DNA of 64,000 bases, from contig CM077643.1 of assembly GCA_039707465.1 (NCBI GenBank), positions 376,705,919 through 376,769,918 of the forward strand, written 5' to 3'. Origin of the DNA: Rhabdophis nuchalis (Eukaryota; Chordata; Lepidosauria; Squamata; Natricidae). How positions within the stretch are numbered: position 1 is the stretch's first letter; each line of letters opens with the position of its first letter. Position numbers and translations under genes: made by a program. The notes beneath the pieces are model-generated. The model was given only the letters and a program-made list of their open reading frames with translations. It searched no databases and was not told the DNA's origin. Of this stretch, positions 58,168 through 64,000 are shown in pieces.

Positions 58168-58853
58168 ATTAAAGCTCAACTGTGAAAGGGATCTTGGAAT
58201 CCTAGTGGACAACCTTTTAAATATGAGCCAGCAGTGTGCAGCAGCTGCCAAAAAAGCCAACACAGTTTTAGGCTGCATAAACAGAGGGATAGAATCAAGA
58301 TCACGTGAAGTGTTAATGCCACTGTATAGTGCCTTGGTAAGGCCACACTTGGAATACTGCATACAGTTTTGGGAGCCACGATGTAGAAAAGATGTGGAGA
58401 CTCTGGAAAGAGTACAGAGAAGAGCAATCAAGATGATTAGGGGACTGGAGGCTAAAACATATGAGGAACGGTTGCAGGAACTGGGTGTGTCTAGTTTGAT
58501 GAAGAGAAGGACCAGGGGAGACATGATAGCAGTGTTCCGATATCTCAGAGGCTGCTACAAAGAAGAGGGAGTCAAACTATTCTCCAAAGCACCTGAGGGC
58601 AGAACAAGAAGCAATGGGTGGAAACTAATCAAGGAGAGAAGCAACTTAGAACTGGGGATAAATTTTCTGACAGAATTAACCAGTGGAACAGCTTGCCTCC
58701 AGAAGTTGTGAATGCCCCAACCGTGGAAGTCTTTAAGATGATGTTGGATAGTCATTTGTCTGAAATGGTATAGGGTTTCCTGCCTAGGCAGGGGGTTGGA
58801 CTAGAAGACCTCCAAGGTCCCTTCCAACTCTGCTATTGTATTATTGTATAAGA
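58168..58853 (+). mobile_element. CR1 LINE 3' fragment (168-aa ORF)
   Basis: The longest CR1 coding stretch here: [76 protein letters not shown] small deletion near 58670 (compare LTVRTINQW in other copies) shifts the frame. Normal CR1 3' end follows. Confidence 0.9.
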
Positions 58854-59061
58854 CCTTGCCTTAATCTGGACCTTTTTTAATGTTTTGCTCAATACTGAGT
58901 ATATAATTTAAAAAAAAAATCTTATCAGTCAAAATGAAAAGGAATGTTAACTGAACTTCAAACATTGATGTAAATGTATTAAATATGCATTAAAATAAAG
59001 AGGAAAGGAATACAATGAACAAACCCATTCTCTTTCACATTTGGTATTCAATATAAAGCTA

Positions 59062-59342
59062 AAGATTCCCCTTGCACATATGTACTAGTTGTTCCCGACT
59101 CTAGGGGGCGGTGCTCATCCTGTTTCAAAGCCTCCTAGGTTCTAAAATGGGCCGCTGGGTGGGTGCCTCACCAAATGTACACATCTCCTGTATGCCCCTT
59201 GCCCATCCCAAAATTCAGCTGGCTGGTGGGAGGTGCGTGTGCATGTATGGTGCAGCTAAACTGGGCGATGGCATGCATGCCCAAACAAAGGGCTTTGTGT
59301 GCCAGCTATGGTACGTGTACCATATTTTTGCCATCATGGCCC
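59062..59342. mobile_element. SINE fragment plus hAT fragment
   Basis: 59062-59140 is an antisense piece of the 10840 SINE family (gactctagggggcggtgctc). 59140-59342 resembles the right half of the GATGGCGAAC hAT family (tatttttgccatcatgg). Confidence 0.5.
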
Positions 59343-59354
59343 TATATATTTGAG

Positions 59355-59672
59355 ACCCGTTGTTCAATCTTGTCTTAAAAACTTCTAGTGTTGGAGCATT
59401 CACAACTTCTGGAGGCAAGCGGTTCCACTGATTAATTGTTCTGTCAGGAAATTCCTTCTTAGTTCTAGGTTGCTTCTCTCCTTGATTAGTTCCCACCCAT
59501 TGCTTCTTGCTCTGCCCTCAGGTGCTTTGGAGAATAGTTTGACTCCCTCTTCTTTGTGGCACCCTCTGAGATATCGGAAGACTGCTATCATGTCTCCCCT
59601 GGTCCTTCTTTTCATTAAACTAGACATACCCAGTTCCTACATCCATTCTTCATGTTTTAGCCTCCGGTGACC
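59355..59672 (-). mobile_element. CR1 LINE fragment, antisense
   Basis: Minus strand: [54 protein letters not shown]. The 3' terminus is missing. Confidence 0.85.
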
Positions 59673-60037
59673 CTGACTAAAATCAACACAACCACATATG
59701 AACTGTATAACTTCCATACACGTAACTTATGGTTCAATGAATCTGGCAAACTCAGGAAACTGTGGGCTGGTCCTTTGCTCTTTCCAGGGCGGTTCCTGCA
59801 GGCCAGATCTAAGCACCCTCCGGGCCTTGGGTTTGACACTTCTATAGCTTTGATATCACCGGAGAGATTAAAATTAACATTCTTAGGCCTGCTGGTTTTT
59901 CTCTTCACTTTTTGTTTAAAGTAACATAGATTTATCAAGCTTGTTGGTGGCTTAACATACATGATCTTCATGACAGTTCTTGAAAATTGGTCAATTTCAG
60001 TGTACAAGTTTGTCAGCAATAAGTGAGGGTAGGTTAG

Positions 60038-60140
60038 CAGGAGTCCCCAACCTTTGCAACTTTAAGTCTGAAAGACTTCAGCTCCCAGACTGGGAGCTGA
60101 AGTCCTTCAGACTTAAAGTTGCAAAGGTTGGGGATCCCTG
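60038..60140. mobile_element. Palindromic hAT MITE, short form
   Basis: 103 bp. Ends caggagtccccaacc and ggttggggatccctg. The target duplication is unclear. Confidence 0.75.
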
Positions 60141-60611
60141 GGTTACAGAGTCCACAAAATAGGGATTGGATATGTTAGGACCTGAGGCTGATGGTCTATT
60201 AGAGGCTGGATACTAGGTTAAAGGACTCTAATCAAAATAATCCTTGTCCTCTTAAAGAGTGCTAGCTTTTAAGGAACATTTCTCATTTCAGAAGGAATTC
60301 ATGAGGAGCAACTGATGAAGAAGTTTTATTCACTAGATGTCGGTATCTAATCACCACCTGAAGTCTAATTTTACAAGGATATCAAGAATGACAGTCGTAA
60401 CAAACACCCGACAGTGTTCACCAGCAGCAATCTAAAGAATCTGATGGACTCACACATGTTTTTAATGCCTCATTTCTTGATGCCTTGAAAACAAATGTTT
60501 GAAGTAGCCAGGGCAAGGAAATTCGGCTTACAATGTTCTAAAGAACTTCATGCATGCATCTGGACATATATAGTGGCCATCAGTGAACATCTCTCTGAAT
60601 GTCCCTTAGTA

Positions 60612-60729
60612 CAGGGGTCTCCAACCTTTGCAACTTTAAGTCTGAAGGACTTCAGCTCCCAGAATTCTCCAGCCAGCTTTGGGAGCTGAAGTCCTTCAGA
60701 CTTAAAGTTGCAAAGGTTGGAGACCCCTG
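60612..60729. mobile_element. Palindromic hAT MITE (CAGGGGTCTCC)
   Basis: 118 bp, with one inner arm shortened. Perfect duplication ccttagta at 60604-60611 and 60730-60737. Confidence 0.88.
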
Positions 60730-60933
60730 CCTTAGTAGATAATGGAGAACAATGCTGAACTCCTGCTACATTATGAAAGATGTCTAATGTTTTTGTTTTG
60801 TTATTCCACCATCAACATTTATTTCAGCATAAGGAGCAAGACAACCAAGATGATATGTGAAAAGACTATCCACCATATACAATACCTACTGTAAAATGGG
60901 CTTTTAACCTATGTGCCCTTCACCTGTTTCAAC

Positions 60934-61128
60934 CAGTGATGGGATTCAGCCATTCCTGGCTGGTTCGGGCAAATTCCGGGTGGCTACACCTAGCCACGCC
61001 CACTCAGTCGCATAGCCACCTAACCACACCCACCCAGTCACATAACCATCTAGCCATGCTGACCAGTCACATGACCACCTAGCCACACCCACAGAACTGG
61101 TAGTAAAATGTTTTGAATCTCAACATTG
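60934..61128. mobile_element. hAT-type MITE (CCACGCCCAC family)
   Basis: Starts cagtgatgggattcagcc. Repeated ccacctagccac units, then agaactggtagtaaa. Flanks gtttcaac and gtttgaac differ at one base. Confidence 0.72.
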
Positions 61129-61177
61129 GTTTGAACCAATAGCTGGATAAGGGCCAGAACATAGAACTGCCGACATA

Positions 61178-61822
61178 TACAATACAATAGCAGAGTTGGA
61201 AGGGACCTTGGAGGTCTTCTAGTCCAACCCTGACTAGGCAGGAGCCCTATGCCATTTCAGACAAATGCCTATCCAACATTTTCTTAAAGACTTCCAGGGT
61301 TGGGGCATTCACAACTTCTGGAGGCAAGCTGTTCCACTTGTTAATTGTTCTGTCAGGAAATTTCTCCTCAGTTCTAAGTTGCTTCTCTCCTTGATTAGTT
61401 TCCACCCATTGCTTCTTGTTCTGCCCTCAGGTGCGTTGGAGAATAGTTTGACTCCCTCTTCTTTGTGGCAACCCCTGAGATATTGGATCACTGCAATCAT
61501 GTTTCTCCTAGTCCTTCTTTTCATTAAACTAGACATACCCAGTTCCTGCAACCGTTCTTCATATGTTTTAGTCTCCAGTACCCTAATCATCTTGGTTGCT
61601 CTTCTCTGCACTCTTTCAAGAGTCTCCACTTCTTTTCTACATCTTGGCGACCAAAACTGGATGCAGTATTCCAAGTGTGGCCTTACCAAGGCATTATAAA
61701 GTGGTATTAACAAACATATGAACTCCAGCACAATTTTAAAATTTTGTATTATGTACTGTATGTATATCTGATAAATGTTTACTGTGTATCTTTTCACACT
61801 ATGTTAGTTGTGACCCTTTGCT
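61178..61822 (-). mobile_element. Chimeric CR1 element with non-CR1 leader, copy 2
   Basis: 61178-61710 is antisense CR1 ([37 protein letters not shown]) and 61711-61822 is the same leader as at 38569-38679. The frame runs through the junction (MKRYTVNIYQIYIQYIIQNF in the leader). Nearly identical to copy 1 over about 640 bp. Confidence 0.82.
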
Positions 61823-62328
61823 GAAATAAAATATAATTTAGTGTCAACTCTGGTACCTCCTTGCTCCATTGCTCACTTTATGATTTAAGCGTCTTGCATA
61901 ATAAGTACTCGAGCAGAAAGACAACAGATTGCTACAGACAAGGGAAAAGAACTTTGTTTGCAAAAGGAATAATTAATTCAAAACTTTGATTTTGATCCCA
62001 TATAGTTTGATTGGCAAAAGTTAAGTCAAAAGCAAAGAACCATCACTATGGTTTTGCACCATAGGATATAAGAAACTAGACAATGAAGCAAACCAAGATA
62101 TTCAAATATTATGTTCTTAAGTACCAGTAAATTCCTGGAACCACTTCTAGGAATGAATGTGTTGTAGATCCTTTTCTCTCTGCAGCAAACTTTATTCAGG
62201 AACACAAGAATACTGTTTCCAAGATGTTATTCTATTGATTGGTATTCTACAAGTAATTGCACACAACCGCATACCCAAGAATGTACCACTCAAGTGCTGA
62301 CCAGACATTTTCTGGTGTCGCCTTAGAA

Positions 62329-62457
62329 CAGGGGTGTCAAACTTGCATTGTCACAGCAGTATCACATGACGTATTGGGACTTTTCCACCCTTCGCTAAAC
62401 CGGGCATGGCCAGCATGTGATGCATCCAGCCCATGGGCCATGAGTTTGAGAGCCCTG
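62329..62457. mobile_element. hAT MITE (CAGGGGTGTCAAACT family)
   Basis: Ends caggggtgtcaaact and gagtttgagagccctg. Flanks ccttagaa (62321-62328) and ccttagag (62458-62465) differ at one base. Confidence 0.82.
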
Positions 62458-62477
62458 CCTTAGAGTAACAGTCATTT

Positions 62478-63057
62478 ATTTATTTATTTTATTTTATTAA
62501 ATTTATACCCCGCCCTTCTCCAAATGGACCCAGGGCGGCACACAGGAATTTAAAATACATACAAAATCGAATAAAAATTTTTAAAAACTTATTTAATAAC
62601 CGTCCTGCGCTAAAACCAAATTAAAATCCCCCAAAATTTAAAAACTGTCTAAAATAGTCATTGCGGAGGTTACGCTAGGCCGGCTAGATGAAAAAAATGT
62701 ATCTTTAGACACTGGCGGAAGAGGTGGAGGTCAGAGATGGTGCGAAGTTCAGGGGGTAGGTCGTTCCAAAGGGCAGGGCCCGCCACAGAGAAGGCTCTTC
62801 CCCTGGGTGTCGCCAGTCGGCATTGTCCGGCCGACGGCACCCTGAGAAGGCCCTCTCTGTAGGAGCGTATCGGTCTAAGGGATGTTTGGGGCAGGAGACG
62901 GTCTCGCATGTAACTAGGTCCCGAGCCATGGAGCGCTTTAAAGATGGTCGTCAAAACCTTGAAGCGCACCCGAAAGACCACAGGAAGCCAGTGCAGCTCG
63001 CGCAGGATTGGTGTTATATGGGAGTGTCTAGGCACTCCCGTGATCACCCGCGCGGTA
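62478..63057 (-). mobile_element. L2-like LINE 3' part, antisense
   Basis: Minus strand encodes [40 protein letters not shown] and [20 protein letters not shown] to FFHLAGLA. Closest to the 11284 copy, but it keeps the seven bases missing there. 3' terminus ataccccgcccttctcc at the left. Confidence 0.86.
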
Positions 63058-63176
63058 AAGACAAGAAGATTTATTCTGTAGCAAGGCACATAATGGTACA
63101 TAAAAAAGATGATCTCAGATCTATTCCATTATATTTTTGTCCCAGAATTCCAAGCTAGCTTGTGAGTGCCTTAAAT

Positions 63177-63301
63177 CAGTGTTTCTTAACCTTGGGAACT
63201 TTAAGATGGCTGGGATTCAATTTCCAGAATTCCTCGAAACAGTATGAAATCTGGGAGTTGAAGTCCACCCATCTTAAAGTTGCCACGGTTAAGAAATACT
63301 G
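63177..63301. mobile_element. Foldback MITE (CAGTGTTTCTTAACC)
   Basis: Ends cagtgtttcttaacc and ggttaagaaatactg. Arms share gggaactttaagatgg. Target duplication not clear. Diverged relative of the CAGGGGT palindromes. Confidence 0.7.
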
Positions 63302-63430
63302 CTCTAATCATCCATAAATCCCAACCTATTGCAGAGAGTTTTGAGAAATGAACATAAGGGACACATTCCTCAACATTTCCTCAAACCCTGGGTGGAAGAT
63401 ATTAGCGTAAGCATCATCCAAAACCAATAG

Positions 63431-64000
63431 GAGATCGAAAAGAGTCTCCAACTGAAGATTATGCAAGATACTCGTGAAAGAGGTGGACTTAGACTCCCAA
63501 ACCTTCGATTGTATTATGAAGCGGCGGCATTGACGTGTGTGGCAGATTGGTTTGGGAAAACAAAATCTGAATTATTGAATATAGAAGGTCATGATCTTGT
63601 GTTGGGTTGGCATGCATATCTGTTTTATGAAGAAAAGGTGGATAAAGTATTTAACAACCATGCTCTCCGAAGTGCCCTGATGAGAATTTGGAGGAAGCAC
63701 CGGCCTAATTGGGATTATAAAATACCGCTTTGGTTGGATCTTGCAGACACCATGTGGATTACAAATACTAAGTCACTCGGGGGGTGTTTATATAAAGATG
63801 TGCTTACTTTTGACAGGGGCGAATGGCAGATGAAAACTTTGGAACAACTGTTGGAGGCAGGAATTACTTTAAATTGGTTACACTACACACAGTTACAGAA
63901 GAGATGGAAAGAAGATCGCAGGATTGGTTTTATGGATAAAGAAGTGGAGTTGATCAAGCAGATAAAAGAGACTGGCCCAAAACATGTTAAAAGAATATAT
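63431..64000 (+). mobile_element. L1 LINE ORF2 C-terminal part, runs off window
   Basis: Open for 190 codons to the window end, with no stop after 63430. Contains ERGGLRLPNLRLYYEAAALT, EGHDLVLGWHAYLFYEEKVD and IWRKHRPNWDYKIPLWLDL, characteristic of the L1 ORF2 region after the reverse transcriptase domain. 5'-truncated, no start codon. Confidence 0.85.

Overview
This window is vertebrate nuclear DNA, almost certainly from a squamate reptile and most likely a snake. That is an inference from the repeats: CR1 and L2-like LINEs, L1, BovB, tRNA-derived SINEs and abundant hAT miniature elements (MITEs). There are no bacterial-style operons.

The one host gene I can support is GULO (L-gulonolactone oxidase, the last enzyme of vitamin C synthesis), on the minus strand. 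Seven coding exons are visible at 30523-30624, 29902-30027, 28854-28948, 25842-25932, 9404-9589, 1356-1463 and 422-498. A probable first exon ends in the start codon at 32992-32994. All seven reading frames are open, all splice sites are GT/AG, and phases agree. Together they encode about the first 262 residues. The C-terminal exons lie beyond position 1. The fifth intron (9590-25841, 16 kb) is mostly transposon sequence.

The region to the right of GULO (about 33-64 kb) is its upstream flank and shows no second gene. It holds L2-like LINEs, CR1 copies, an ORF1-only L1 (half-LINE) at 47397-49337, an L1 3' fragment at 42110-42674 and the start of another L1 ORF2 running off the end at 64000. 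It also holds a solo LTR with 5-bp target duplications (43984-44433), a Helitron, and many hAT MITEs with 8-bp target duplications.

The richest structure is the transposon stratigraphy: hAT inside hAT, foldback inside MITE, SINE inside BovB, L1 inside an L2-like LINE, and the half-LINE inside an ATT repeat. The most unusual items are the half-LINE, a decayed hammerhead-like motif in a large foldback, two copies of a chimeric CR1 with a shared non-CR1 leader, and a family of 90-135 bp near-perfect palindromes. Family names for repeats are from recognition only. No database search was run.
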